The notes: generated by a model from the letters alone, not told the origin. Positions 8,643 through 16,314 are shown, counted from the first letter of the stretch. The stretch: 36,912 nucleotides of DNA from Erysipelatoclostridium sp. An173 (GCF_002160495.1 NZ_NFKR01000026.1:1-36912), one strand, 5' to 3'. Program-made: numbers and translations.

Positions 8643-10082
8643 ATGAAAAAGAAATTTTTGTCTATTGTTATTAGTTTATTGTGTGTATTATTAATATCGT
8701 TTATAAATGTATCTGCTGAAGAATATAATGATTTTTCGTATTATATTTTTAACGAAGAGATTGTAATTAGCAGCTATAATGGTACAGATACAAATATTAC
8801 AATTCCTAAAGAAATTAACGGACAAATGGTTACGACAATTAGTGAAACTTTTACTGGAACAAGTGTAAAAGAGTTTGATTCTATTACAATACCTGATAGT
8901 ATTACTAAATTAGTTTCTCCATATGGTGGCATTGATAAAACACCGTTTAGAAATACGAGGGTTAGTCAATATATTGTGGATGAAAGTAATTCAAGTTTTG
9001 CATCATATAATGGAGCTATTTATTCAAAAGATTTAAAAACTTTATATCGTTGCCCAAGTAATCAAACTACAAGTTCATTGTATCGTGGAGTAGAAGTTAT
9101 TGACGGTGGAGCTTTTATTAATACTGACTATGAGATTCTTACTATACCAAGTTCAGTAAATGAAATAGTACAAGATTATAGTTTGGGTATTTTAAGTGGT
9201 TTTGAAAATTTACAGAATTTAATAGTAGAAGAGGAAAATCAATACTACTGTATTTTAAATGATGCTTTATATGAAAAGCGTAATGGCGAAGTTATTTTAT
9301 TAAAGTATTTGTTAGGGGAAAAAACAGAAACTTATCAAATTGCAGAAGGTACAACAAAAATAGTTGAATGTGCTTTTAAAGGTAATAATATTAAAAGCGT
9401 TAAATTCCCAACAACTATGACATCATTAAGTTCTTATGCGTTTATGGATTGTACTAGTTTGGAAACTGTAACAATTCCTGAGTACATTACATATTTGGAC
9501 AGAGGGGTATTTCAAGGATGTAGTAATTTAGTATCTGTAGATATGGGAAATGGAATTACAGAAACTGGATTATATGTTTTTCTAGGGTGTGAGAACTTAA
9601 AAAACGTTACTTTGTCAAATAATTTATACAGATTAGAATCAGGGACTTTTAGTAATTGTAGTGCAATAGAAGAAATTATCGTTCCTGAAGGTGTTAAAGA
9701 AATCTCAGGATGGGCTTTTAGAAATTGTCCTAATTTAGTTAATGTAATTATTCCTAAAAGTATAAGTTATATGGATCAAGGAATATTTGTTTCTTGTGAT
9801 AATGCTATATTAAATGTTTATGAAAATTCGTATGGTCTACAGTATGCAATTGAAAATGATATGGATTATAAAATTATTTCAGATACTAAGTTAGGCGACA
9901 TTAATGGTGATGATAAAATCGGATATAGTGATGCTGTGTTAGTATTACAATCAGATAGTGATATATTAGAATTGTCTGAATCACAAAAGATTGCAGCTGA
10001 TGTAAATAATGATGGAATTGTCAATTATAGTGATGCGGTACAGATTCTAAGATATGATGCTGGTTTGATTACAGGATTTTAA
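8643..10082 (+). CDS. Secreted BspA-like LRR protein with C-terminal dockerin
   Basis: The start is placed at ATG 8643, after GGAGGG and directly before a signal peptide (KKKFLSIVISLLCVLLISF, cleavage near VSA-EE). The frame extends upstream to 8550 but that part is not signal-like. The product has 479 residues. An N-terminal beta region (residues 25-150, with SYNGAIYSKDLKTLYRCPS) is followed by BspA leucine-rich repeats to about 400 (SSYAFMDCTSLETVTIPEY and similar). The dockerin has loops DINGDDKIGYSD and DVNNDGIVNYSD; loop 1 has Gly at position 9, where the other proteins have Asn, Ser or Asp. Only 19 bases separate it from the next gene with no terminator, so the two are probably one transcript. 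It is a clear paralogue of the next gene. The likely role is ligand binding at the surface. Confidence 0.9.
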   Translation: MKKKFLSIVISLLCVLLISFINVSAEEYNDFSYYIFNEEIVISSYNGTDTNITIPKEINGQMVTTISETFTGTSVKEFDSITIPDSITKLVSPYGGIDKTPFRNTRVSQYIVDESNSSFASYNGAIYSKDLKTLYRCPSNQTTSSLYRGVEVIDGGAFINTDYEILTIPSSVNEIVQDYSLGILSGFENLQNLIVEEENQYYCILNDALYEKRNGEVILLKYLLGEKTETYQIAEGTTKIVECAFKGNNIKSVKFPTTMTSLSSYAFMDCTSLETVTIPEYITYLDRGVFQGCSNLVSVDMGNGITETGLYVFLGCENLKNVTLSNNLYRLESGTFSNCSAIEEIIVPEGVKEISGWAFRNCPNLVNVIIPKSISYMDQGIFVSCDNAILNVYENSYGLQYAIENDMDYKIISDTKLGDINGDDKIGYSDAVLVLQSDSDILELSESQKIAADVNNDGIVNYSDAVQILRYDAGLITGF

Positions 10083-10101
10083 AATTTTGAGGTGGTAGAA
10101 A

Positions 10102-11220
10102 ATGAAAAAAATATTATTAGCATTTCTTAGCATAGGTTGCACGTTATTGACAGCTTTTGTAAATGTGTCAGCCGAAGAATATGGTCCAAATGATCATCCA
10201 ATGTATAATGGATTTGAATATGAGGTTTATAATGATGAGGTCACTTTATATGGTTATTATGGGACTGATAAGGACATAGTTATGCCTGAAGAAATTAATG
10301 GTTATCCAGTAACTGGACTTGATTGGCTCTTTCTTTTTGATGAAAATGGAGTTGATTCTATAACTATATCAAAAAATATCAAAGGTGATATAGTAACTAT
10401 CCAAGATGATAGCTGGATTCGGACACCTTTTACTTATGGTGAAGTAAATGAGTTTATTGTTGATGAAGAAAATCCATATTTAGCATCGTATAATGGCGCT
10501 TTATATTCAAAAGACTATACTGTGTTATATAATTGTCCGAGCAATCAATCTGTTTTAGATACTCATCCTAATTTGGAAAGTATAACACCTAATTCAATGC
10601 AATCTTCATGTTTTGAAACTATTATACTACATAAAAATATTTCAGATTTAGGTAATGATTATTGGGGACAAAGATTCTTTCAGGGATTAAAAACTATTAA
10701 GAGTATTATTGTGGAAGAAGGTAATGAAAAATATATATCTTTTAATGATGCGTTATATGAAAAAAATGGCGATGATTTGGAATTGCTTATGTATCCATGC
10801 GCTAGAGAGGCACAAAGTTATAGTATAGCTGATGGAACTACAATTATTGATGGTGAGGCCTTTAGAGGTTGTGATAATTTAAAACGTATAGTATTTCCGG
10901 AAAGTGTGGTAAATATAGAAGATTCTTATTACTTGCCTAATTATACTTGGTATGTTTATGAAGGTACATATGCTCATAATTATGCAGTCGGACATAATTA
11001 TACATATAAAATCGTTGGAGAAAATGTACCTGGTGAAATTAATGGAGATGGTGTAATTGATTATAGTGATGCTGTTTTAATTTTACAATCCGACAGTGGG
11101 CTAACTATATTAGATGAGTTACAACAAAAAGCAGCTGATGTTAATGATGATGGAATTGTTAATTATAGTGATGCGGTACGGATTTTAAGATATGATGCTG
11201 GATTGATTACTGAATTATAA
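10102..11220 (+). CDS. Short secreted BspA-like LRR protein with C-terminal dockerin
   Basis: 372 residues, ATG after GAGGTGG. Signal peptide is residues 1-24 (KKILLAFLSIGCTLLTAF, cleavage near VSA-EE). It aligns with the preceding protein over the N-terminal region (RTPFTYGEVNEFIVDEENPY and SYNGALYSKDYTVLYNCPSN) but has only about one leucine-rich unit (IIDGEAFRGCDNLKRIVFPE) before the dockerin, so it looks like a duplicate that lost repeats. Dockerin loops are EINGDGVIDYSD and DVNDDGIVNYSD; loop 1 starts with Glu where the others have Asp, which may weaken calcium binding. It is probably co-transcribed with the gene before it and ends at a strong terminator. Confidence 0.9.
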   Translation: MKKILLAFLSIGCTLLTAFVNVSAEEYGPNDHPMYNGFEYEVYNDEVTLYGYYGTDKDIVMPEEINGYPVTGLDWLFLFDENGVDSITISKNIKGDIVTIQDDSWIRTPFTYGEVNEFIVDEENPYLASYNGALYSKDYTVLYNCPSNQSVLDTHPNLESITPNSMQSSCFETIILHKNISDLGNDYWGQRFFQGLKTIKSIIVEEGNEKYISFNDALYEKNGDDLELLMYPCAREAQSYSIADGTTIIDGEAFRGCDNLKRIVFPESVVNIEDSYYLPNYTWYVYEGTYAHNYAVGHNYTYKIVGENVPGEINGDGVIDYSDAVLILQSDSGLTILDELQQKAADVNDDGIVNYSDAVRILRYDAGLITEL

Positions 11221-11224
11221 TATT

Positions 11225-11248
11225 AAGTCGTCTTTTGACGACTTTTTT
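11225..11248 (+). terminator. Strong rho-independent terminator after dockerin gene 5
   Basis: An 8-bp perfect stem AAGTCGTC / GACGACTT with TTTT loop and further T residues. It separates the dockerin genes from the cohesin gene. Confidence 0.88.
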
Positions 11249-11275
11249 GAGATATTACTATGAATATTTTATATA
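11247..11275 (+). promoter_or_regulatory. Probable promoter of the cohesin gene
   Basis: TTGAGA at 11247-11252, 17-base spacer, TATATA at 11270-11275. The -35 box overlaps the T tract of the preceding terminator, giving a leader of roughly 40 bases. Confidence 0.5.
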
Positions 11276-11324
11276 TATTATAGGCAGTTTTAATTTAAAT
11301 ATAATAATTAAAGGGGAAATTATT

Positions 11325-12038
11325 GTGAAAAAAATAGTTGCTATAGTAGTTATGATATTAATGGTTTTAAGTAATTTTAAAATCATATATGCTGATGAAA
11401 ATATTGTTGTTGAAAAAAGAAGTTTAGAAAATGGGAATGTGGAATTAGTATTACGGGTAAATGAAAGTGTACAGGCTTATGGGGGAAATATAACCTATAG
11501 CTATGATAATACTAGTATGCAAATTTCTAATATAATGGTAGTTAACGATGAAAACTATATTATTGTTGTAAACGAAAACTATCAAAATGAAGGTAATAAA
11601 ATTAGAGTCGTTTTTGCAGCAACTAAACCTATACAAGGAGATTTAATATTAATTGAATTTAAGCCGTTAAACAATGGTCAGATTGATAGCAATGGAATAA
11701 CAGTTGACCAAGTAGAATTAACTAATGACGGAGGTATAGGGATTGAAGGGATAAATCAAAGTACTATTCAAGTAGAAAATACTAAAGGTGATTCTTTAAT
11801 TAATAATTCGGTAATGAAAAAGTATGAAGACGAAGCAATTGATAAACAAGAGGAGAATAATGAAACAGAAGCTTCCAAACAAGATGCCAGTGATGTAAAA
11901 AATAATCACGAGAAAAAAGAAGATAAAAAAGCACAAAATGAATCTTTAAATATTAATTTTATAATTGGGATAGGCGCTATAATAGTAGTTGTAGTAGTTG
12001 CGATAATTGTAATTTTTAAAAAGAAAGTAAAAAAATAG
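11325..12038 (+). CDS. Membrane-anchored single-cohesin surface protein (putative anchoring scaffoldin)
   Basis: The start is placed at GTG 11325, after AAGGGGAAA and directly before a signal peptide; 237 residues. Signal peptide is residues 1-23 (IVAIVVMILMVLSNF, cleavage near YA-DE). Residues 25-150 read as a cohesin-type beta-sandwich: NGNVELVLRVN, AYGGNITYSYDNTSMQISNI, NKIRVVFAATKPIQGDLILI, EFKPLN, matching the 'valine-rich strand, G-x-N-x-x-x-x-YD, then v-x-x-A...G-x-l' pattern of that family. Residues 151-208 are a charged Glu/Lys/Asn-rich linker. Residues 211-231 form a transmembrane helix, followed by the KKKVKK stop-transfer tail. No LPxTG motif is present. Next to five dockerin proteins, the simplest reading is that it tethers them to the membrane. 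The cohesin call is by pattern, not by search. Confidence 0.72.
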   Translation: MKKIVAIVVMILMVLSNFKIIYADENIVVEKRSLENGNVELVLRVNESVQAYGGNITYSYDNTSMQISNIMVVNDENYIIVVNENYQNEGNKIRVVFAATKPIQGDLILIEFKPLNNGQIDSNGITVDQVELTNDGGIGIEGINQSTIQVENTKGDSLINNSVMKKYEDEAIDKQEENNETEASKQDASDVKNNHEKKEDKKAQNESLNINFIIGIGAIIVVVVVAIIVIFKKKVKK

Positions 12039-12069
12039 GATAAGCTCAATATGAGTTTATCCTGGATTT
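12037..12069. terminator. Bidirectional terminator between cohesin and HTH genes
   Basis: A 12-bp stem AGGATAAGCTCA / TGAGTTTATCCT (one G-T pair), loop ATA. T-rich sequence follows on the plus strand (GGATTTTTT) and a long T run on the minus strand. The stem covers the end of the minus-strand gene. Confidence 0.8.
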
Positions 12070-13505
12070 TTTATAAAGTTTTCTAAATACTGCATACTAT
12101 ATTCAAAGTCATAATAACACTCTTCTAATTCAATTAATTCAGTTAGTGAATAGAACTCGTTTTTTAGAATTGGTTCTAATAGAACAATGCTAACTGAAGT
12201 ATCATCATTTTTACCACCAATACTAAATAAAACATCATTTTTGTTATTCAAAACAAGACTAAACTTATTAGGAATGTTGAATTTTGATTCTTTAACAATA
12301 TAAAATTGATAATTACTATATTTTTTAGCGAGATTCAACATTCTTTTAAGTATTAGTATTACTTCATTTTTAGAAAACGGTTTATAAAACTGGTTAGGTA
12401 TTTCACTGACACGACCGGTTTTATAAAATGATTTTAATCCTGATTTTGTAAAATAAAAAACAAATTTCTTTCCTTCTTTGATATGGGTTAATTGTTTGTT
12501 TATGTATGTAAGTAAAAAATCGGCGATAAATTGTAAATATTCTTGAGGACCGGTATATTTTTCTTGAATGATATAGCGATCTAAATTAGGAACAATACAT
12601 GGTTCAAAGGAAAAAGAACGAATATCATTGACGGCATTTGGATTACTAAAATCATATGATTGAACATAATAATTGACAATATCTACTACTGATGTAATGT
12701 TTCTACAAAATGGGTCAGCCTTATTAAAACTATTATCGAATTGTTTAGATAAATAATCATTAATATCTTTTTCTAATAGAATCCCTGATGTTAAATCGGT
12801 ATTAATTAATAAAGTGTAAGTATCACTAGAAATTAGATAAGGAAAAGAAAAAGGATTTTCAATCATAAGTGATAAGTCACTATATTGATATCTAATATTA
12901 CAATTATCTAAAAATATAATCGGTAATAGATTTTCAAATTGTTTAATATTATCAAGCTGATTAGCGTCAGTAGTAGAAATTTTGATTAACAATTCCATTG
13001 ATAATAAACTATTTGATTTTAAATTATCAAAAATAATTTTAAAGATCTCATTGCTTTTAGGTAAATATACTTTAATTTTATGACTTTTTGATTGTTTGGC
13101 TTGATTAATTAAATAACGAACAATCATAACTAATTCATCTTTATTAGTTGCAAAGTTACTAACACTATCAAATGTATAATCAATATTAAAATCATAATCG
13201 CTAACATCTTTAGGGTAACTAATATTTTCGATTATTTGTTTAATTGATTTAAGACATTCATATTTATGATAACCTACTTTTTCGATTTTATAGACATTAT
13301 ACAAGTGCTCTCGCTGCTGCTTGGATAATGTTAATTTATCAGCAATTTTTTCGATGTTGGCATAACTGCTAGGAAAACGATCACCAGAAATATATTTTTG
13401 TAAGACAGTACGATTTATATTAGTTTCTTCAGCTAGTTTTTTGATACTATATGAAGAATTTTTTATTAAATAATCTAATAAAACTGAAAATTCCACTTTA
13501 TCCAT
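12057..13505 (-). CDS. HTH-domain protein, putative regulator (paralogue B)
   Basis: The start is placed at the ATG ending at 13505, 8 bases after GGGAG; the in-frame GTG at 13520 contains the ribosome site itself. 482 residues. Residues about 5-65 form an XRE/Cro-like helix-turn-helix (SIKKLAEETNINRTVLQKYI, then SGDRFPSSYANIEKIADKL). The remaining 400 residues match no family I recognise but align with the upstream gene along their length: KVGY-x(3)-K at 80-90, LLPIIFLDN, SSDTYTLLINTD, and an acidic C-terminus (LIELEECYYDFEYSMQYLENF). Its start overlaps the stop of that gene by 8 bases, so they are co-translated. Convergent with the cohesin gene, it may control the surface locus or sense something linked to it. 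The target is unknown. Confidence 0.75.
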   Translation of the reverse strand: MDKVEFSVLLDYLIKNSSYSIKKLAEETNINRTVLQKYISGDRFPSSYANIEKIADKLTLSKQQREHLYNVYKIEKVGYHKYECLKSIKQIIENISYPKDVSDYDFNIDYTFDSVSNFATNKDELVMIVRYLINQAKQSKSHKIKVYLPKSNEIFKIIFDNLKSNSLLSMELLIKISTTDANQLDNIKQFENLLPIIFLDNCNIRYQYSDLSLMIENPFSFPYLISSDTYTLLINTDLTSGILLEKDINDYLSKQFDNSFNKADPFCRNITSVVDIVNYYVQSYDFSNPNAVNDIRSFSFEPCIVPNLDRYIIQEKYTGPQEYLQFIADFLLTYINKQLTHIKEGKKFVFYFTKSGLKSFYKTGRVSEIPNQFYKPFSKNEVILILKRMLNLAKKYSNYQFYIVKESKFNIPNKFSLVLNNKNDVLFSIGGKNDDTSVSIVLLEPILKNEFYSLTELIELEECYYDFEYSMQYLENFIKNPG

Positions 13506-14847
13506 TGTCATATCTCCCACAAATTATTTGATTTAATATTTTAATGCTTTCATCATGTTTAAAACAATACTCCTCAATTTCAAATAACAAATCTAGTAAT
13601 AAAAAATCATGACAAATAGTATTTTCATATATTGTTATACTAAAAGTATCGAAGAAAAATACTAATGAATTTTGATTGGTAATAATTGTTAAGTTGTTTG
13701 GAAAACTTATTTTATTATTGTTGAAAACATGAATATTATAATAATGGTTTTCGATAATATTATTTAATATTTTTTTATAGTTGTTTTTATTAGTTAGATA
13801 TTTATCTTGTTTTAGTGTATTATTGAAATCTTTAATAGAAAAAAATAAAGATATTTTATTTGTTTTAATAAACTTATCAATAGCTTCTTTGAAATTTAAA
13901 TATTTTTCATTTGTTTGTTGATCAATTAAAGCTAACTGTTTTGATGTAAACAAAAAATGAATAAAAAATGGTGTATAGCTAAAGATTTGATATTTAGCAT
14001 TTGGATAATTAAAAAGTGAATTTAAATAGTCAATTGTGTTGTTTGATTTATAAAATAATTGTTTTGAAAATTTGCTTTTTTTATTAAATTCATTCTTTAG
14101 ATATTTTTGATCATCATCTGCTAACATGCCGAGTGAATAATCACTATTAATAAGTAAAACATAATTTCTAGAACTGATAGTATATGGGAATATACTATAA
14201 AAGTTTGTGTTATCAATTTTACTATACATGTATTTAATGGTTATTTTATTGTCTAATAACATTAAAGGAAGTAGTTTTTGAAATTGATTTAAATTAGAAG
14301 AATCAATATCGTTATCTAATTTTTTTAAATTAACGATTTGTTCTACCATTAAATCCGGATTGTTTTTGGCATAGAAGTATATAATATCAGATAAATCATT
14401 ATCACTATTAATGAGTATTTGAACTTTTTTGGTAGTTTTAAGAGCATCTTCTAAAATAAAATGAACCATTAATTTCAATTCTTCAGGATTTTTAGCAAAA
14501 TTATTTGTTTTCTGGAAGTTGTAATGAATATTGTAATTTGTAGCTTTGAATGAAAAGTCATTTAATAAATTAAGAATTGATTTTAATTTAATTAATTTTT
14601 GTTGTTTTGAATAACCTACTTTTTCAATGAAATACGCTTTTTTTAGTTCGTTTTTTTGATGAATCGATAAAGATAAAAATTTAATTATTTTTTCAACAGG
14701 CCCATAATTAGCTGGCATTTGAATACCGGACATATATTTTTGAATAGTAGTTCTTGGTATGCCAGTTAGTTTAGAAATAGTTACTACATTATATTGGCTT
14801 TCGTGAATATATTGTTTTAAAAGTAAAGAAAAATTATTAATATTCAT
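13498..14847 (-). CDS. HTH-domain protein, putative regulator (paralogue A)
   Basis: 449 residues, ATG after AGGGAG. Residues about 5-65 form an XRE-like helix-turn-helix (TISKLTGIPRTTIQKYMSGI) close to that of the downstream paralogue. The C-terminal 380 residues are rich in Asn, Lys, Ile and Phe. They keep the same landmarks (EKVGYSKQQK, LLPLMLLDN, SSRNYVLLINSD, FEIEEYCFKHDESI) but diverge elsewhere, indicating an old tandem duplication. No enzyme or ligand-binding motif was recognised; it may be a sensor module. It is the first gene of a two-gene minus-strand operon and is divergent from the 40-residue protein at 15084. The region between holds paired direct repeats that could be its operator. 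Confidence 0.75.
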   Translation of the reverse strand: MNINNFSLLLKQYIHESQYNVVTISKLTGIPRTTIQKYMSGIQMPANYGPVEKIIKFLSLSIHQKNELKKAYFIEKVGYSKQQKLIKLKSILNLLNDFSFKATNYNIHYNFQKTNNFAKNPEELKLMVHFILEDALKTTKKVQILINSDNDLSDIIYFYAKNNPDLMVEQIVNLKKLDNDIDSSNLNQFQKLLPLMLLDNKITIKYMYSKIDNTNFYSIFPYTISSRNYVLLINSDYSLGMLADDDQKYLKNEFNKKSKFSKQLFYKSNNTIDYLNSLFNYPNAKYQIFSYTPFFIHFLFTSKQLALIDQQTNEKYLNFKEAIDKFIKTNKISLFFSIKDFNNTLKQDKYLTNKNNYKKILNNIIENHYYNIHVFNNNKISFPNNLTIITNQNSLVFFFDTFSITIYENTICHDFLLLDLLFEIEEYCFKHDESIKILNQIICGRYDNG

Positions 14848-14889
14848 TAAGTTCTCCCTGCCCCGTTAATTTATCGTATAAGTAATTAA

Positions 14890-14895
14890 ATTATA
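14890..14895 (-). promoter_or_regulatory. Possible -10 box of the HTH operon
   Basis: TATAAT on the minus strand, 43 bases before the ATG at 14847. No good -35 box is seen at 16-18 bases, so this is tentative. Confidence 0.35.
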
Positions 14896-14933
14896 CATTT
14901 TTTTAAAAATAAATGGTTAAAAATGTAATAAAA

Positions 14934-14975
14934 TGTGTATTATATGTAATAATTAGTCTTTATTTGTGTATGATA
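14934..14975. repeat. Direct repeats TGTGTAT(T/G)ATA, 31 bp apart
   Basis: TGTGTATTATA (14934-14944) and TGTGTATGATA (14965-14975) differ at one base and start 31 bases apart, about three helical turns. They lie between the divergent HTH operon and the 40-residue gene, so they could be an operator. The AT-rich setting tempers confidence. Confidence 0.4.
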
Positions 14976-15083
14976 ATACATATTTATAAAGTATTAATAA
15001 CTAAATATTAATTTATTAGATTTATAAATAGGTAGCTAAAATAAAAGATAAGGCGTATAATGAAGATGTATTGGAGGAATGGA

Positions 15084-15206
15084 ATGATGGATAGAGCAGT
15101 GATGACTGGTGATAGTACTAACATTATGCCATATGTAATATTAATGGTTGTTGCAGTGGTAGTAATTGCTGGTTTTATCATTTATAAGAAAAAGAAGAAT
15201 AAATAA
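15084..15206 (+). CDS. 40-residue membrane peptide resembling an orphan surface-sorting tail
   Basis: Two adjacent ATGs (15084, 15087) follow GGAGG; the first gives 6-base spacing. The product is 40 residues: a short polar start containing MTGDSTN, a hydrophobic helix (IMPYVILMVVAVVVIAGFII) and a basic end (YKKKKNK). A 'TGD-x-x-N', hydrophobic helix and Lys/Arg tail is the layout of the C-terminal wall-sorting or anchoring segment of Gram-positive surface proteins, but here it stands alone. No LPxTG pentapeptide or signal peptide precedes it. A terminator follows at once, so it looks like a complete small gene. Alternatives are the remnant of a decayed surface protein or a small membrane regulator. 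Confidence 0.6.
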   Translation: MMDRAVMTGDSTNIMPYVILMVVAVVVIAGFIIYKKKKNK

Positions 15207-15209
15207 TAT

Positions 15210-15240
15210 AATCATCTGTAATTTAGGCAGATGATTTTTA
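15210..15240 (+). terminator. Rho-independent terminator after the 40-residue gene
   Basis: A 9-bp perfect stem AATCATCTG / CAGATGATT followed by TTTTA. Confidence 0.75.
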
Positions 15241-15244
15241 TTTC

Positions 15245-15272
15245 TTTACAATATTTATAAATAAGTTATAAT
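15245..15272 (+). promoter_or_regulatory. SigmaA promoter of the ROK-PHP operon
   Basis: TTTACA at 15245-15250, 16-base spacer, TATAAT at 15267-15272. The transcript would start near 15279, just before the inverted repeat at 15283. Confidence 0.65.
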
Positions 15273-15282
15273 AACTTTAGAT

Positions 15283-15307
15283 ACTTTCGTTATAATGTGA
15301 CGAAAGT
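15283..15307. promoter_or_regulatory. Inverted-repeat candidate operator of the ROK regulator
   Basis: ACTTTCGT and ACGAAAGT form perfect 8-bp arms around 9 bases (which include a second TATAAT). It lies between the promoter and the GTG start, a typical autoregulation site for a ROK repressor. Confidence 0.6.
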
Positions 15308-15324
15308 TCAAAAGAGGTGAGGTA

Positions 15325-16314
15325 GTGACTAAAATAACTGACTTAAAAGAAGATAACATTCATCAAATCAGGCAATGTTTTTATGATGGTGAAATTTGGA
15401 CTAAAAATAAACTAGCTCAAAAAACTGGGTTATCATTAGCGGCTACTACTAATATTTTACAATATTTACTTCAAAATAATGAAATATTACTTGATGGTAA
15501 AGCTCAGTCTACTGGTGGTCGAAAATCAAAACAATATGTGTTAAATGCTGATTATCAAAGTTTAGGTGTTATGATCTTAAAAAGAGATCATATAAATTAT
15601 TATTATGCTGGTAGAATATATAATTTACTAGGAAAATGTTTAGGTGATATTCGGTTAACCGGGACTAAAGGTGATTATAATGAACTGGTACGGGCAATTG
15701 ATTTGCTTTTAAAAAAGAAACACTTTGATAGTTTAGTAATAAGTATTCCAGGTGTAAGTAATAATGGAATGATTAATATTTGTGATTTTGAAGAATTGGC
15801 TCAAAGAGATTTAGGTGGCTTATTAAAAGATAGATATCAATTATCAATAATTATTGAAAATGATGTAAATGTAGCTGGTATTGGTTTTAGCCGTCAATAT
15901 CCGCAATGTAATAATCTAGCGTTTATGTATCAGCCTAAAGTTAAGTATATTGGCTGTAGTATGATAATTAATCATCAGCTTTGTAAAGGGTTCTCAAATT
16001 TTGCCGGTGAATTATCGTATTTACCGTTTTTCACTCATTTGCAACAAACAGAAATGTTAAAGAAGGCACCAGACAATTTACTTTTAGATCAGCTTGTTAG
16101 TTTATGCTGTGTTGTAAATCCGGAGATTGTTGGTATTAGTAGTGATGTATTAGAAGATTTTTCAGGGGATGGAATGGAAAACTATTTACCAAAAGAGCAT
16201 TGGCCGCAAATAGTTTTTGTTGAAGATTTTGATAGTTTAATTTATGAAGGGTTATATGTATTAGGGATTGAAAAGATAATAGATAATATAAAAAAGGAGC
16301 AGACTAATGGATAA
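15325..16314 (+). CDS. ROK-family transcriptional regulator
   Basis: 329 residues, GTG start after AGAGGTGAGG. Residues about 5-65 form a winged helix (TKNKLAQKTGLSLAATTNIL, with GGRKS in the wing). The rest is a ROK-type sugar-kinase-like fold: SLVISIPGVSNNGMI and IIENDVNVAGIG (the ROK ENDvN signature) and the FAGELSYLPF segment, equivalent to the family's GE-x-GH region. The DxGxT phosphate-binding motif and the Cys-rich zinc site of true ROK kinases are not evident, so it should act as a ligand-responsive repressor rather than an enzyme. It overlaps the PHP gene by 8 bases. The inducer is unknown. Confidence 0.85.
   Translation: MTKITDLKEDNIHQIRQCFYDGEIWTKNKLAQKTGLSLAATTNILQYLLQNNEILLDGKAQSTGGRKSKQYVLNADYQSLGVMILKRDHINYYYAGRIYNLLGKCLGDIRLTGTKGDYNELVRAIDLLLKKKHFDSLVISIPGVSNNGMINICDFEELAQRDLGGLLKDRYQLSIIIENDVNVAGIGFSRQYPQCNNLAFMYQPKVKYIGCSMIINHQLCKGFSNFAGELSYLPFFTHLQQTEMLKKAPDNLLLDQLVSLCCVVNPEIVGISSDVLEDFSGDGMENYLPKEHWPQIVFVEDFDSLIYEGLYVLGIEKIIDNIKKEQTNG

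Noticed and set aside
10102-10173. Possible lipoprotein signal (SIGC) in dockerin gene 5
   Set aside because: The -3 residue is Ser, and an ordinary cleavage site (VSA-EE) shared with gene 4 follows.
1-12038. A classical cellulosome
   Set aside because: No glycoside hydrolase, carbohydrate-binding module or multi-cohesin scaffoldin is visible; only binding-type domains carry dockerins.
14848-15083. A CRISPR array or attachment site between the HTH operon and the 40-residue gene
   Set aside because: Only two short 11-base repeats are present, with no regular spacer series, integrase or tRNA gene nearby.
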